NCBI GenBank assembly: GCA_945878995.1
Contig: CAMCUN010000018.1
Location: 1 to 57,103, forward strand
Direction: 5' to 3'
Length of the DNA stretch: 57,103 bases
Origin: Polaromonas sp. YR568
GTDB lineage: Bacteria > Pseudomonadota > Gammaproteobacteria > Burkholderiales > Burkholderiaceae_C
Shown: positions 33,631 through 43,167 of the stretch, piece by piece
Numbering within the stretch: the first letter of the stretch is position 1
Layout of the letters: each line of letters opens with the position of its first letter
Position numbers and translations under genes: made by a program
The notes under the pieces: model-generated
The model's input: the letters and a program-made list of their open reading frames with translations, nothing else
Told to the model about the DNA's origin: nothing
Database searches by the model: none

Positions 33631-34767
33631 TTACATCGCCTCCAGCAGCATCTGCCGGTAGTCCTGCGCCGTGGCCAGCCTGGGGTTGGTTTTGTGGCAA
33701 TGGTCGGCCAGAGCGCCTTCGATGATGCGCTCAAACAAGTCTTCAGTCACGCCCAAGGCCGCCAGGCCAGAGGGCAGGCCCAGCCTGGCGTTCAGGGCGG
33801 TAATCGCGGCCGGTATGTCGTGGCCAGAGCCCATGCCCATGACGCGGGCCATGCGCTCTAAGCGCCTGTCTTTTTGCATGGAATCGGCCTGGGCGTTAAA
33901 GCGGATCACGGCTGGCAAAAACAAGGCATTGAGCGTGCCGTGGTGCAGGCGCGGGTTGACGCCGCCCAGGCTGTGGCTCAGGGAATGCACGCAGCCCAGG
34001 CCTTTTTGAAAAGCCATGGCGCCTTGCATGCTGGCGCTCATCATGTTCAGGCGAGCGTCCCGGTCTTGGCCGTTGGCGGTGGCTTTTTCAATGTGGGCCC
34101 AGCCGCGCTCCAGGCCGTCGAGCGCAATGCCGTCGGCCGGGGGGTTGAAAGCCGGGGCCATGAAGGTTTCCATACAGTGGGCAATCGCGTCCATGCCGGT
34201 GGCAGCCGTCAGCAAGGGCGGCAGGCCCAGCGTGAGATCAGGGTCGCAAATGGCCGCTTTGGGCAGCAGGTGCCAGGAGTGAAAGCCGACTTTGCGGCCG
34301 TCGTCCAATATCAAAATGGCGCCGCGCGCCACCTCGCTGCCGGTGCCCGCCGTGGTGGGCACGGCAATGAGGGGCAGCACGCGTTCTGTGATTTTGGGCG
34401 AGCCGCCTTCGATGGTGGCGTAGGTTTTGAGCGGGCCGGGGTGGGTGGCGGCAATGGCCACGCCCTTGGCGCAGTCTATGGCCGAGCCGCCGCCCACTGC
34501 GATCAAGCCGTCGCACTGCTCGCGTGCCAGCATCTCAGCGGCGGCGCGCACGGCCGCCTCGTTGGGGTTGGAGGGGGTTTGGTCAAAGCAGGCCAGCGGC
34601 ACGCCTGCCAAGGCGTCAAGCGCCATTTGCAGCACCCCGGCGGCGCGCACGCCTGCGTCGGTCACGATCAAGGGCTTGCGCATGCCCACGCGCTGGCACT
34701 CGTCCTTGAGGTGGCGCAGCGCGCCTGCTTCCATTTGAATTTGGGTCAGGTAATAAATCAGGGCCAT
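33631..34767 (-). CDS. Iron-containing alcohol dehydrogenase
   Basis: 378 residues from MALIYYLTQIQME. AGGAAACG precedes this ATG at good distance, while the frame itself extends further to 34851. The NAD-binding GGGSAIDCAKG motif is near residue 90. The metal-ligand segments are GMDAIAHCMETF, HSLSHSLGG and HHGTLNALFLP, which carry the Asp and His residues of group III (Fe-dependent) alcohol dehydrogenases. It oxidises an alcohol or reduces an aldehyde with NAD(P). It is transcribed divergently from an esterase gene. Confidence 0.93.
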   Translation of the reverse strand: MALIYYLTQIQMEAGALRHLKDECQRVGMRKPLIVTDAGVRAAGVLQMALDALAGVPLACFDQTPSNPNEAAVRAAAEMLAREQCDGLIAVGGGSAIDCAKGVAIAATHPGPLKTYATIEGGSPKITERVLPLIAVPTTAGTGSEVARGAILILDDGRKVGFHSWHLLPKAAICDPDLTLGLPPLLTAATGMDAIAHCMETFMAPAFNPPADGIALDGLERGWAHIEKATANGQDRDARLNMMSASMQGAMAFQKGLGCVHSLSHSLGGVNPRLHHGTLNALFLPAVIRFNAQADSMQKDRRLERMARVMGMGSGHDIPAAITALNARLGLPSGLAALGVTEDLFERIIEGALADHCHKTNPRLATAQDYRQMLLEAM

Positions 34768-34949
34768 CTCGTTTCCTAGGTGTTGTGAGGGACGGTGGGT
34801 CACAGGCTGCAGGTGTGCGGCCCAGACCCAGTGTGGCCGTGGCGCTACCATGGCGATTTTGTCAGACTGTAGCGGGGCTTTTCACGGCGGGCACGACCGC
34901 AAACCCTGAGGCTCCAAGCCCCAAGTGACAGGCCCCAACTTTTGATCCC

Positions 34950-35909
34950 ATGACCGAGCCGCACCGACTTCTGACCCCGGCCATGCAGCGCGTGGTCCAG
35001 GGCATGGCGCAGGCTAAGCGCGCGCCTTTGCACACCCTCACGCCACCGCAAGCGCGCCAGGCCTATGCCGCTGGCGCCCAGGTGCTGGAGGTGCCTGTGC
35101 GCGAGTTGGCCCGCGTGCAAGACCTTCATGTGCCGGCGCGTGATGGCCACCCCATCCCCGTGCGGCTGTACGCCCCGCTTGACTCGCCAGACACCGCCTT
35201 GATGCCCGCGCTGGTTTTTTTGCATGGCGGCGGCTTCACCATTGGCAGCATTGCCACGCACGACGTGCTGTGCCGAGAACTCAGCCACTTGGCTGGCTGC
35301 GCGGTGGTGGCTGTGGATTACAGGCTGGCCCCCGAGCACCGATTTCCCACCGCGGTGCACGACGCCTGGGACGCGCTGGCCGCCGTTCATGCGCGGGCGC
35401 AGGAATGGGGGCTGGACGCGCAGCGCTTGGCCGTGGGCGGTGACAGTGCAGGCGGCACCTTGGCGGCGGTGTGCGCGATTTTGGCGCGCGATGCGGGCTT
35501 GCCCCTGGCGCTGCAGCTGCTCATTTACCCGGGCACCGTGCCCGACCAGGACACCGATTCCCACCGCCGCTTTGCACAGGGCTTTGTCTTGAGCCAGGAG
35601 ATGATCGCCTGGTTTTTTGACCATTACATAGACCCCGCGCAGCGGTGCGACTGGCGCTTTTCGCCCGTGTTGGCCGACGATCTGGACGGCGTGGCCCCGG
35701 CCTGGGTGGCGCTGGCCGAGTGCGACCCGCTGCATGACGAGGGCCTGTTGTACGCCGACCGGCTGCGCCACTCGGGCGTGCCGGTGGACCTGGAGATTTA
35801 CCGTGGCGTGGTGCACGAATTCATCAAAATGGGGCTGGTGTTGCCCGAGGCCAGGCGCTTTCACGCCGACGCAGCCGGGGCGCTCAGGCGCGCTTTTGGC
35901 ACGGCCTGA
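34950..35909 (+). CDS. Alpha/beta hydrolase, HSL-type esterase
   Basis: A 319-residue protein of the hormone-sensitive-lipase branch. It has the oxyanion motif FLHGGGFTIGS (about 90-100), the nucleophile GDSAGG (about 165-170), and the remaining triad residues in ECDPLHDEG (Asp near 260) and VVHEFIKM (His near 290). No signal peptide is seen, so it is probably a cytoplasmic short-chain ester hydrolase. The next gene follows after 21 nt with an AAGGA site, so the two are likely co-transcribed. Confidence 0.92.
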   Translation: MTEPHRLLTPAMQRVVQGMAQAKRAPLHTLTPPQARQAYAAGAQVLEVPVRELARVQDLHVPARDGHPIPVRLYAPLDSPDTALMPALVFLHGGGFTIGSIATHDVLCRELSHLAGCAVVAVDYRLAPEHRFPTAVHDAWDALAAVHARAQEWGLDAQRLAVGGDSAGGTLAAVCAILARDAGLPLALQLLIYPGTVPDQDTDSHRRFAQGFVLSQEMIAWFFDHYIDPAQRCDWRFSPVLADDLDGVAPAWVALAECDPLHDEGLLYADRLRHSGVPVDLEIYRGVVHEFIKMGLVLPEARRFHADAAGALRRAFGTA

Positions 35910-35930
35910 GCCCCTTATATTCAAGGAAAC

Positions 35931-36794
35931 ATGACCATGAAGAAGACCGACTTTCGTTTTTTCCACCACCTGCGCGTGCGCTGGGCCGAGGTGGACATGC
36001 AAAAAATTGTCTTCAATGCCCACTACCTCATGTACATAGACACGGCCATCAGCGACTACTGGCGCGCCTTGGCCTTGCCCTATGAGCAGGCCATGGTGGA
36101 ACTGGGTGGCGATTTGTACGTCAAAAAAAGCAGCTTGGAGTTCCATGCCTCGGCGCGCTTTGACGACCAGCTCGAGGTGGGCATGCGCTGCAGCCGCATT
36201 GGCAACTCGTCCATGACCTTTGAGGCGGGGATTTTCAGGGGCGAGCAGCTCTTGATCACGGCCGAGCTCATTTACGTGTTTGCCGACCCCGCCACCCAAA
36301 CCTCCAAGCCCGTGCCCGAGCTGCTGCGGCAGTGCCTGCTGGGTTATGAGGCGGGCGAGCCGGTGGTGGAAGTGCGCACCGGCAACTGGCCGGCCATGGA
36401 GGCCGACGCCATGAAGATGCGCATAGAGGTGTTTGTGCAAGAGCAGCTGATTCCCCTAGAAATGGAGCGCGACCCGGCCGATGCCGATTGCCTGCACGCC
36501 GTGGCCTACAACCGGCTGGGCCAGCCCGTGGCCACGGGCCGCTTGCTGCCCAGCGAGGCGGGCTCGGCCCGCATTGGCCGCATGGCTGTCAAACGCTTGT
36601 TGCGCGGAGCCGGGCAGGGCGCTTTGGTGCTGCACACCTTGGTGGACGCCGCCCGCCAGCGTGGCGACCGCCAGGTGCTGCTGCACGCTCAGCGCAGCGC
36701 CGAAGGCTTTTATGCCCGGGCGGGCTTTGTGCCACAAGGCGATGGTTTTGAAGAGGCGGGGCTGCCGCACATAGAGATGGTGCGCGCGGTCTGA
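35931..36794 (+). CDS. Fusion of YbgC/FadM-type thioesterase and GNAT acetyltransferase
   Basis: 287 residues. Residues 1-140 are a hotdog thioesterase: VRWAEVDMQKIVFNAHYLMYIDTA carries the Asp of the D-x-x-x-I/V-V-F/Y-x-A/N-Y motif, and KKSSLEFHASARFDDQL follows. Residues about 150-287 form a GNAT fold: MRIEVFVQEQLIP, PVATGRLLPS, IGRMAVKRLLRGAGQG (CoA loop) and AEGFYARAGFVPQG. Both activities use acyl-CoA, but the joint function is not known. The ATG at 35937 is better spaced from AAGGA than the one at 35931. It converges with the NRDE gene. Confidence 0.88.
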   Translation: MTMKKTDFRFFHHLRVRWAEVDMQKIVFNAHYLMYIDTAISDYWRALALPYEQAMVELGGDLYVKKSSLEFHASARFDDQLEVGMRCSRIGNSSMTFEAGIFRGEQLLITAELIYVFADPATQTSKPVPELLRQCLLGYEAGEPVVEVRTGNWPAMEADAMKMRIEVFVQEQLIPLEMERDPADADCLHAVAYNRLGQPVATGRLLPSEAGSARIGRMAVKRLLRGAGQGALVLHTLVDAARQRGDRQVLLHAQRSAEGFYARAGFVPQGDGFEEAGLPHIEMVRAV

Positions 36795-36807
36795 GCCGCC
36801 GGCTGAG

Positions 36808-37620
36808 TCAAGCGCTGGGCCAGTGCAAGCGCTCTTGGCGCAAACTGCAAGCGCCTTCGGGCGACCAGGTTTTTTCTTGCACGTCAACGGCCCATCCCTG
36901 CGCTGCAGGGCTGGCTTGCACCAAGGTGCTGGCGCGGGTGCCATAGCGGCCGTCCGCAAAACGCACCCAGGCGCTGGAGAGTTGCCGCTCCATGTCTGGT
37001 GCCACACCTGTTTGGGGCAAGTCAGTTGGGCTTGCCTCGTTGGCGTCGGCCAAGGCGGGCCACAGCACCTCTGCAGGATTTTCCCCACCAATCACGGCCG
37101 CCTGCATGGCGCGCTTGAGCTGCTGCGTTTTGGGCCAAGGCGTGTCTAAAAAAGCATTGGACAAGCCATACACCCCGGGCGGCAAGGCGCGCTGTTGCCA
37201 GCCAGCGGCCACACCCATGTGAGCGGGTTGGCGGTTGCTGGCCCAGTGCCAGCTGCCAGCGCGCATGTCACCCACCACCAAATTAAAGCCGCTGTAGGCC
37301 TGGCCCTCCAATCGGGCCAAAAAAGGCTCGGCCGTCTCGGTGCTGTGCAGCCAGGCCAGCGGCAATTCACCGCGTGACCTTCCCGCCACGCTGGCGCCGG
37401 GTTCGCGCACATTGGTCAGCAAGGCCACGCGCCCGCCCGGGGTCAGGCCCAGCCAGGTGCCGCCCGCCAGTTCGTCCCGGCCTGAAATGATGAGGTGGCC
37501 GCTGTCGCTGTGCCAGCGCGCCAGCGGTTGCGTGGGGCGGTGGAAAAACTCGTCCCGGTTGGAGGCCAAGAGCAGCGGCCAGGCCTCAGATTGGCCAATG
37601 GCCAGGGCAAGCAGGCACAC
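36808..37620 (-). CDS. NRDE family protein
   Basis: 270 residues, starting at GTG so that the mature protein begins (M)CLLALAIGQ, as is usual for this family. The NRDE motif that names it is SNRDEFF at about residues 20-26. Cys2 is the probable N-terminal nucleophile after Met removal, as in related Ntn hydrolases. GGTWLGLTPGGRVALLTNVREPG follows near 60-82. The biochemical role of the family (T10-like in eukaryotes) is unsettled. It starts 4 nt after the ygfZ stop, so the two are co-transcribed. Confidence 0.88.
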   Translation of the reverse strand: MCLLALAIGQSEAWPLLLASNRDEFFHRPTQPLARWHSDSGHLIISGRDELAGGTWLGLTPGGRVALLTNVREPGASVAGRSRGELPLAWLHSTETAEPFLARLEGQAYSGFNLVVGDMRAGSWHWASNRQPAHMGVAAGWQQRALPPGVYGLSNAFLDTPWPKTQQLKRAMQAAVIGGENPAEVLWPALADANEASPTDLPQTGVAPDMERQLSSAWVRFADGRYGTRASTLVQASPAAQGWAVDVQEKTWSPEGACSLRQERLHWPSA

Positions 37621-37624
37621 GGTG

Positions 37625-38599
37625 TCAGAGGTCTTCGAGCAGCGGGTAGGGCAGGGCCAACAGCGAGAGGGCAGCACCTTCTGAGCCCGCCATGCCTGCC
37701 GCACGCAATGGGCCAGCATCACTTTGGGCGGCGCTGATCTGCATGGACACAATCGCGTCCCAACCTTGAGCGTCGGGGCAGGGCGCGGCGGCGGCCACTG
37801 TGCCACAGGCTTGTTCGGCATCGCTGGCCAAAAACACTTCTTGGCCAGCAGCCAAGGGTCCGTCCGCGTGCACCACAAAAGCCCTGCGCTTGAGCGTGCC
37901 CCTGAACTGGCTGCGCGCCACCACCTCTTGACCTGGGTAGCAGCCTTTTTTGAAACTCACACCGCCCACAGACTCGTAATTGAGCATTTGCGGCACATAA
38001 GCCTCAAACGTGGCTTGCCCCACCAAGGCAATGCCTGAGCGCACCGTGAGCCACTGCCACTGCTCAGCCGTCAACTCGGCACTGGAGGCCTTGGAAGCTG
38101 GGCTTGGCGTTGACAAAGGCGCCAGCCACAAAGCCAGCGGCACGCCTGCGCCTGGGTAAAGAGTCACCACATGCGCGCCGTCCACCTCGCGGCAGCTCCA
38201 AGGCGCGGCAGTCGAGTCCCCACCGGCCAGCCCCAGCAGCGTGAAGTCGCCACTGACATCGCTCAGCTTGACATTGGCGCGCAGCACAAACATGGACAGG
38301 CGCTTGAGCAGGGCCGGCAGCACGTCGCGCAGGCACACCAGCAGCAGCTCTTGGTCGCTGGGTTTGAGCACGATCAAGCTGGCCTGCATGCGCCCTTTGG
38401 CGTTGCAATAAGCCGCTAAGCGGGCGCCTTGGACTGGGAGCAAAGACACGTCTTGGGTGAGCTGGCCTTGCAAAAAAGCCACGGCGTCAGCCCCGGCAGC
38501 GCGTATCACGCCCAGGTGCAGCAAGGGGCAGTGGCCTGTGGCCGCCTGGCTGTGGTTTGTCAAAGTGGCAGGAAAGAGGGCGTGCAGGGTAGAGGACAT
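37625..38599 (-). CDS. ygfZ: YgfZ/GcvT-like folate-binding protein
   Basis: 324 residues. The signature KGCYPGQE is near residue 220, inside GGVSFKKGCYPGQEVVARSQ. The N-terminal part has the GcvT-like segment FLQGQLTQDV and AAYCNAKGRM (about 43-70). YgfZ proteins use tetrahydrofolate and help repair or assemble Fe-S clusters of certain enzymes such as MiaB. The gene is divergent from mltG across a short 68-bp region and co-directional with the NRDE gene. Confidence 0.93.
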   Translation of the reverse strand: MSSTLHALFPATLTNHSQAATGHCPLLHLGVIRAAGADAVAFLQGQLTQDVSLLPVQGARLAAYCNAKGRMQASLIVLKPSDQELLLVCLRDVLPALLKRLSMFVLRANVKLSDVSGDFTLLGLAGGDSTAAPWSCREVDGAHVVTLYPGAGVPLALWLAPLSTPSPASKASSAELTAEQWQWLTVRSGIALVGQATFEAYVPQMLNYESVGGVSFKKGCYPGQEVVARSQFRGTLKRRAFVVHADGPLAAGQEVFLASDAEQACGTVAAAAPCPDAQGWDAIVSMQISAAQSDAGPLRAAGMAGSEGAALSLLALPYPLLEDL

Positions 38600-38667
38600 G
38601 CCTGAATTATGATCATGAGCTTGTTAGGGGCTTGCGGGCCAGCCCTTTTTTACCCTGAGGTTTCACG

Positions 38668-39675
38668 GTGCGGCGTATCTTGGTTTGGTTCACAGGACTG
38701 GGGCTTGCCGCAGCTTTGGCGCTCATGGGGACTGCGCTTTGGTGGCTGCATGCGCCCCTGAACCTGAGGGCCGCGCCCGGCGCCCAGGTGCTGGAGTTAG
38801 AAATTGAGTTAGGCACCAGCCCCCGCCAAGTGGCCCAAGCCGTGGCGGCCAGCGGCGCCCAGGTGTGGCCAGTTGCTTTGTTTGGCTGGTTTCGCTTGTC
38901 TGGCCAGGCCCGGCAAATCAAGGCCGGCAATTACGAGATCACCCCAGGCATGAGCCCGCGCAAGCTGCTCAACATGCTGGTGCGGGGTGAGGAATCGCTC
39001 AAAAGCGTCACCCTGCCTGAGGGCCTGAACTTTTCGCAGGTGCTGGCCACGCTGCGCCGGGCCGAGCAGCTCAAGCCAGAGGCTCAGCAATTGAGCCCCA
39101 GCCAGCTCATGGCCGCTCTGGGCCGGCCGGGGCTGCACCCCGAGGGCCGGTTTTTCCCCGACACCTACACCTATGCCAAAGGCAGCAGCGACTTGGCCGT
39201 GCTCAAACGCGCCGCCCGCGCCATGGACAAGCGCTTGGCCGAGGCCTGGGCCCAGCGCCAGCCCAATTTGCCGCTGCGCTCGCCCGACGACGCCCTGGTG
39301 CTGGCCAGCATCATTGAAAAAGAAACCGGCAAGCCCTCAGACCGGGCGCAAATTGGCGGCGTGTTCATCAACCGGCTGCGCATTGGCATGCTTTTGCAAA
39401 CCGACCCGACCGTGATTTATGGCTTGGGCGAGGGTTTTGACGGCAATTTGCGAAAGCGCGACTTGCGCGCCGACACGCCTTACAACACCTACACCCGCGC
39501 CGGGTTGCCGCCCACGCCCATTGCCATGCCGGGCAAGGCTGCGCTGTTGGCCGCCGTGCAGCCCGCCAAAACGCCAGCGTTTTACTTTGTGGCCAAAGGG
39601 GACGGCAGCAGCCACTTCAGCGCTTCATTGGACGAGCACAACCGCGCCGTCAACAAGTACATTCGTGGGAAATGA
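38668..39675 (+). CDS. mltG: Endolytic murein transglycosylase MltG
   Basis: 335 residues, starting at GTG (MRRILVW). One N-terminal membrane helix (about 4-27) is followed by a LysM-like part (about 40-90) and the YceG domain. The catalytic Glu lies in [11 protein letters not shown] (about residue 216). [23 protein letters not shown] and [21 protein letters not shown] are hallmark segments. It cleaves nascent glycan strands in the periplasm and sets their length. It lies directly upstream of tmk, as in most proteobacteria. Confidence 0.95.
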   Translation: MRRILVWFTGLGLAAALALMGTALWWLHAPLNLRAAPGAQVLELEIELGTSPRQVAQAVAASGAQVWPVALFGWFRLSGQARQIKAGNYEITPGMSPRKLLNMLVRGEESLKSVTLPEGLNFSQVLATLRRAEQLKPEAQQLSPSQLMAALGRPGLHPEGRFFPDTYTYAKGSSDLAVLKRAARAMDKRLAEAWAQRQPNLPLRSPDDALVLASIIEKETGKPSDRAQIGGVFINRLRIGMLLQTDPTVIYGLGEGFDGNLRKRDLRADTPYNTYTRAGLPPTPIAMPGKAALLAAVQPAKTPAFYFVAKGDGSSHFSASLDEHNRAVNKYIRGK

Positions 39676-39712
39676 GCCCAGCCCCTACCCTCACACCCAC
39701 CGCAGGCCACAC

Positions 39713-40345
39713 GTGACCCCCCCTGGACTTTTCATCAGCTTTGAAGGCATAGACGGCGCCGGCAAGTCCACCCACGTGGGCCGACTGGCCGAGTGTTTTG
39801 CGCAAGCGGGCCGAACGGTCACGCTCACCCGCGAGCCTGGTGGCACGCCCCTGGCCGAGCAGTTGCGCAGTCTGGTGCTCAACGCCCCCATGGACCCGCT
39901 CACCGAGGCTTTGCTGATTTTTGCAGCCCGCCGCGACCACCTTTTGCAAGTGATTTGCCCGGCCCTGGCCAGGGGCGAGGTGGTGCTGTGCGACCGCTTC
40001 ACCGACGCCACCTTTGCCTACCAAGGCGCAGGCCGGGGGTTTGATGTGGCCGTGCTGGCCCAGCTAGAGCGCTGGGTGCAGCACTTTGACGCGTCTTTGG
40101 TGCAACCCGCGCTCACCGTGTGGTTTGACCTGCCGCCGGCCGTGGCCGCCCAGCGCTTGGCCGGCGCCCGCGTGCCCGACAAGTTTGAGGCCCAGCCGCA
40201 GGCGTTTTTTGAGCGTGTGGCCGCCGGCTACGCCCAGCGCCTGCAAGGCGAGCCTGCGCGTTTTGCCCGCATCGACGCCAACCAGCCGCCAGAAGCTGTT
40301 TGGCAACAGGTTCATGCCGTATTCGCGAGCAAAGGGTGGTTATGA
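39713..40345 (+). CDS. tmk: Thymidylate kinase
   Basis: 210 residues, starting at GTG so that the protein opens [20 protein letters not shown]. The P-loop is GIDGAGKS at about 12-19, TREPGG near 43, and the [16 protein letters not shown] substrate/lid motif near 95-110. It phosphorylates dTMP to dTDP. It starts 37 nt after mltG and overlaps holB by 4 nt (ATGA). The DR(Y/F) motif has Phe here, which is common. Confidence 0.95.
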   Translation: MTPPGLFISFEGIDGAGKSTHVGRLAECFAQAGRTVTLTREPGGTPLAEQLRSLVLNAPMDPLTEALLIFAARRDHLLQVICPALARGEVVLCDRFTDATFAYQGAGRGFDVAVLAQLERWVQHFDASLVQPALTVWFDLPPAVAAQRLAGARVPDKFEAQPQAFFERVAAGYAQRLQGEPARFARIDANQPPEAVWQQVHAVFASKGWL

Positions 40346-41418
40346 GTCTTCAGCCGTCCCTGCAGGCGCCCTGGCAACTGGCCCAGCTCCAAGCCCTGCG
40401 CGCCCAACGCGGCCATGCTTTTTTGCTCAGCGGCCCGTCTGGCCTGGGCCAGTACGAGCTGGCCTTGGCCTTGGCCAGTTCATGGTTGTGCGAGCGTCCC
40501 ACCGAGCAGGGCGCTTGCGGCGAGTGCAAAAGCTGCCACAGCCTGGCCGTGCGCACCCACCCCGACGTGTGCGTGCTCATGCCCGAGGTGCTGAGCATGG
40601 CCCTGGGCTGGCCGCTGGACGAAAAAGTGCAAGACGAGCTCGACAGCAAAAAACGCAAGCCCAGCAAAGACATCAAGGTCGATGCGGCCCGCGAGGCCGT
40701 GCAGTTCACCCAAACCACGCGCTCAGGCGGCCACACCAAGGTGGTGCTGGTCTACCCGGCCGAGCGCATGAACATGGTGACCGCCAACACCCTGCTCAAA
40801 ACCCTGGAAGAGCCGCCAGGCGAGGTGAAGTTTGTGCTGGCCACCGAATCGGCCGCGCAACTGCTGCCCACCATCCGCAGCCGCTGCCAAAGCCACACCA
40901 TGGTGTGGCCCGCGTTTGACCAAGCGCTGGCCTGGCTGCAAGCGGTGTGCGCCAGCCAAGGCCTGGGCGGCAAGGGCGTGCAGGCAGACGACTTGCGTGT
41001 GCTGCTGGCCGCCGCCGGTGGCCGCCCGTCCGACGTGCTGGCGCAGCTGCAGCTCCAAGGCGCCAAAGAGGCGGCCGAGCGTTGGCGCGCCCTGCCCAAA
41101 GCCGTGGCGGCAGGTCATGTGGCGGTGTTGGGCGACTTCAGTTTGCCTCAGGCCGTGGACGCTTTGCAAAAGCTCTGCCACGACCTGTGGGCCATGAAAG
41201 TGGGCGCAGCCCCCCGGTTTTTTGCGGCAGACACGCTCCCCGCCTTCAAGGTGGCGGGCAAAGACAGCGCTCGCGGCCCCTCGCTGTATGCCCTGGGCCA
41301 GTGGACCAAAGAGCTGAACGCCAGCGCCCGCACCGCCGAGCATCCCTACAACCCCGGCCTGATGCTCGAAGCCTTGGTCAGCCGCGCCCAGCTGGCCATG
41401 CGGGGCACCTCTGCCTGA
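40342..41418 (+). CDS. holB: DNA polymerase III delta' subunit
   Basis: 358 residues from the ATG that overlaps the tmk stop. The P-loop position reads [12 protein letters not shown], lacking the Lys of a functional Walker A, as expected for the ATPase-inactive delta' subunit. A Cys cluster, CGECKSCH (about 58-65), forms the zinc module. SRCQS and LLKTLEEPP are typical clamp-loader segments. It is part of the clamp loader. tatD follows after 6 nt, with no pilZ-domain gene between them. Confidence 0.95.
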   Translation: MSLQPSLQAPWQLAQLQALRAQRGHAFLLSGPSGLGQYELALALASSWLCERPTEQGACGECKSCHSLAVRTHPDVCVLMPEVLSMALGWPLDEKVQDELDSKKRKPSKDIKVDAAREAVQFTQTTRSGGHTKVVLVYPAERMNMVTANTLLKTLEEPPGEVKFVLATESAAQLLPTIRSRCQSHTMVWPAFDQALAWLQAVCASQGLGGKGVQADDLRVLLAAAGGRPSDVLAQLQLQGAKEAAERWRALPKAVAAGHVAVLGDFSLPQAVDALQKLCHDLWAMKVGAAPRFFAADTLPAFKVAGKDSARGPSLYALGQWTKELNASARTAEHPYNPGLMLEALVSRAQLAMRGTSA

Positions 41419-41424
41419 AAATAT

Positions 41425-42228
41425 ATGTTTGTTGATTCCCACTGCCACCTGACTTTTCCTGGTCTGGCTGAAAAACTGCCTGAGATCCGTCAAGCCATGC
41501 GCGAGGCGCAGGTCGACCGCGCTTTGTGCATTTGCACCACGCTAGAAGAGTTTGCACAGGTGCACGCTCTGGCCCTGGCCCACGACAATTTTTGGTGCAG
41601 TGTGGGCGTGCACCCCGACAACGAAGGCGTGACCGAGCCCACGCTGGACGACCTGCTGACCCGGGCGGCCTTGCCACGCGTGGTGGCCATCGGTGAAACC
41701 GGCCTGGATTACTACCGCCTGGGTGAGCGCACGGTGGCCGACATGGAATGGCAGCGCGAGCGCTTTCGCACCCACATTCGGGCGGCGCGGCAAACCGGCA
41801 AGCCGCTGGTCATTCACACCCGCAGCGCGTCTGTTGACACCTTGGCCATCCTCAAAGAAGAGGGGCAGGGCGGCTCGCTCCCCCCTGCCACAGGGGTGTT
41901 TCACTGCTTCACCGAAACCCGCGAGGTGGCCGAGGCGGCCTTGGACTTGGGCTTTTACATCTCGTTTTCAGGGATTTTGACCTTCAAGACAGCGGCCGAT
42001 TTGCGCGAAGTCGCGGCCTGGGTGCCCATGGACCGCATGCTGATAGAGACCGACAGCCCTTATTTGGCGCCCATGCCCCACCGAGGCAAGACCAACAACC
42101 CCTCTTACGTGCCGTGGGTGGCCAAACAGATTGCCCAATTGCGCGGCTTGGAGGTGCAAGAGGTGGCGCAGCAGACCAGCAGCAATTTTGAGAGCTTGTT
42201 CCCGCAGGCTAAGAATGGAATAAATTAA
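41425..42228 (+). CDS. TatD-family deoxyribonuclease/hydrolase
   Basis: A 267-residue metal-dependent hydrolase of the TatD family. The metal ligands are HxH in VDSHCHL (6 and 8), Glu in IGETGLDYY (about 90), His in PLVIHTRSA (about 131) and Asp in ETDSPYLAP (about 210). Relatives act as 3'-5' exonucleases in DNA repair. It follows holB by 6 nt and ends before a hairpin terminator at 42239. The end of the protein is slightly shorter than in E. coli TatD. Confidence 0.93.
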   Translation: MFVDSHCHLTFPGLAEKLPEIRQAMREAQVDRALCICTTLEEFAQVHALALAHDNFWCSVGVHPDNEGVTEPTLDDLLTRAALPRVVAIGETGLDYYRLGERTVADMEWQRERFRTHIRAARQTGKPLVIHTRSASVDTLAILKEEGQGGSLPPATGVFHCFTETREVAEAALDLGFYISFSGILTFKTAADLREVAAWVPMDRMLIETDSPYLAPMPHRGKTNNPSYVPWVAKQIAQLRGLEVQEVAQQTSSNFESLFPQAKNGIN

Positions 42229-42238
42229 GCCATATTTC

Positions 42239-42271
42239 ACATGATAATGTTCGCCTATCATGTTGTTTTTA
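42239..42271 (+). terminator. Rho-independent terminator after tatD-like gene
   Basis: An 8-bp perfect stem, acatgata with tatcatgt, a 9-nt loop, and a run of T (42266-42270) after two intervening bases. It closes the mltG-tmk-holB-tatD operon. The stem is AT-rich, so strength is moderate. Confidence 0.7.
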
Positions 42272-42341
42272 TTGGATTTATTACCTCTCTTAAACAATCA
42301 CCTGAAGTGTTGAGTTCAGCATGAATTTCTTAATTATTTAC

Positions 42342-43007
42342 ATGAAAAAGAGCTTTTTGAGCTATGTTTTTATTGGGTTTTTTACTTTTTTTTGTGCTTT
42401 CTCGGCACAAGCCAGTTCTTACGACAATTTTTTCAAAGCCGTCAAAAGCGATGACGTTTTATCGGTGCACAGGCTGTTGTCCATCGGCTTTGATGCGAAC
42501 ACCTTAGATCCGCAAAAACGCTCGGCCCTGATGCTTGCCGTGGCTGAAAAATCGGTCAAAGTGGCTTCTTTGTTGATTTCCAGCTTGAATATAGACCTTG
42601 AAGCCATGAACTCGGCAGGCGAAAACGCGCTCATGCTGGCATCGCTCAGCGGCCAAGAGAACATTGTTCGGCAGCTGATTGACCGAGGTGCCGACATCAA
42701 CAAGCCAGGCTGGACCGCTTTGCACTATGCCGCCAGTGGTGGTCATGACGCCATTGTTCGCCTGTTGTTGGTTCACCATGCGTATGTGGACGCCGAGTCG
42801 CCCAATGGCAGCACACCTTTGATGCTGGCTGCCCGTTACGGCAGCACGGTCAGCGTCAAGTTGCTGCTGCAAGAAGGTGCCCAAGCAGGACAAAAAAACC
42901 AGCAAGGTCTGAACGCACTGGATTTCGCCAAACTGGGCGAGCGCCCAGACGCCATCGCTTTGCTCGGTGCAGCATTCAAACCCCAGACGCTGGCGCCATC
43001 ACGGTAA
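42342..43007 (+). CDS. Secreted ankyrin-repeat protein
   Basis: 221 residues from MKKSFLSYVF; a frame also opens at 42321 but would add residues before the signal peptide. A Sec signal peptide ends near SAQAS (24). About five ankyrin repeats follow, with typical turns DVLSVHRLLSIGFDANTLD, GENALMLASLSGQENIVRQLI, and GWTALHYAASGGHDAIVRLLL. The protein should be a periplasmic protein-binding domain. No partner is evident from context. Confidence 0.88.
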   Translation: MKKSFLSYVFIGFFTFFCAFSAQASSYDNFFKAVKSDDVLSVHRLLSIGFDANTLDPQKRSALMLAVAEKSVKVASLLISSLNIDLEAMNSAGENALMLASLSGQENIVRQLIDRGADINKPGWTALHYAASGGHDAIVRLLLVHHAYVDAESPNGSTPLMLAARYGSTVSVKLLLQEGAQAGQKNQQGLNALDFAKLGERPDAIALLGAAFKPQTLAPSR

Positions 43008-43167
43008 GCCACGTCAAAGCGAAAAGTCAAAGAATCCATGATCTTTAACTTCATACGATGTATATTATGTTAAGTCCTAAAAGTAGGTAGGCAAATGCTG
43101 TACTGGCAGGTTTGATCGGGCAATGCATGCTGAGATCGAACATGACAGCCCTTCGGGCTCAAGCCAA

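Noticed and set aside
34845..36440. Minus-strand open frame of 531 codons across the esterase and thioesterase genes
   Set aside because: Covers two well-supported plus-strand genes and the spacer. The His/Gln-rich product is typical of antisense translation.
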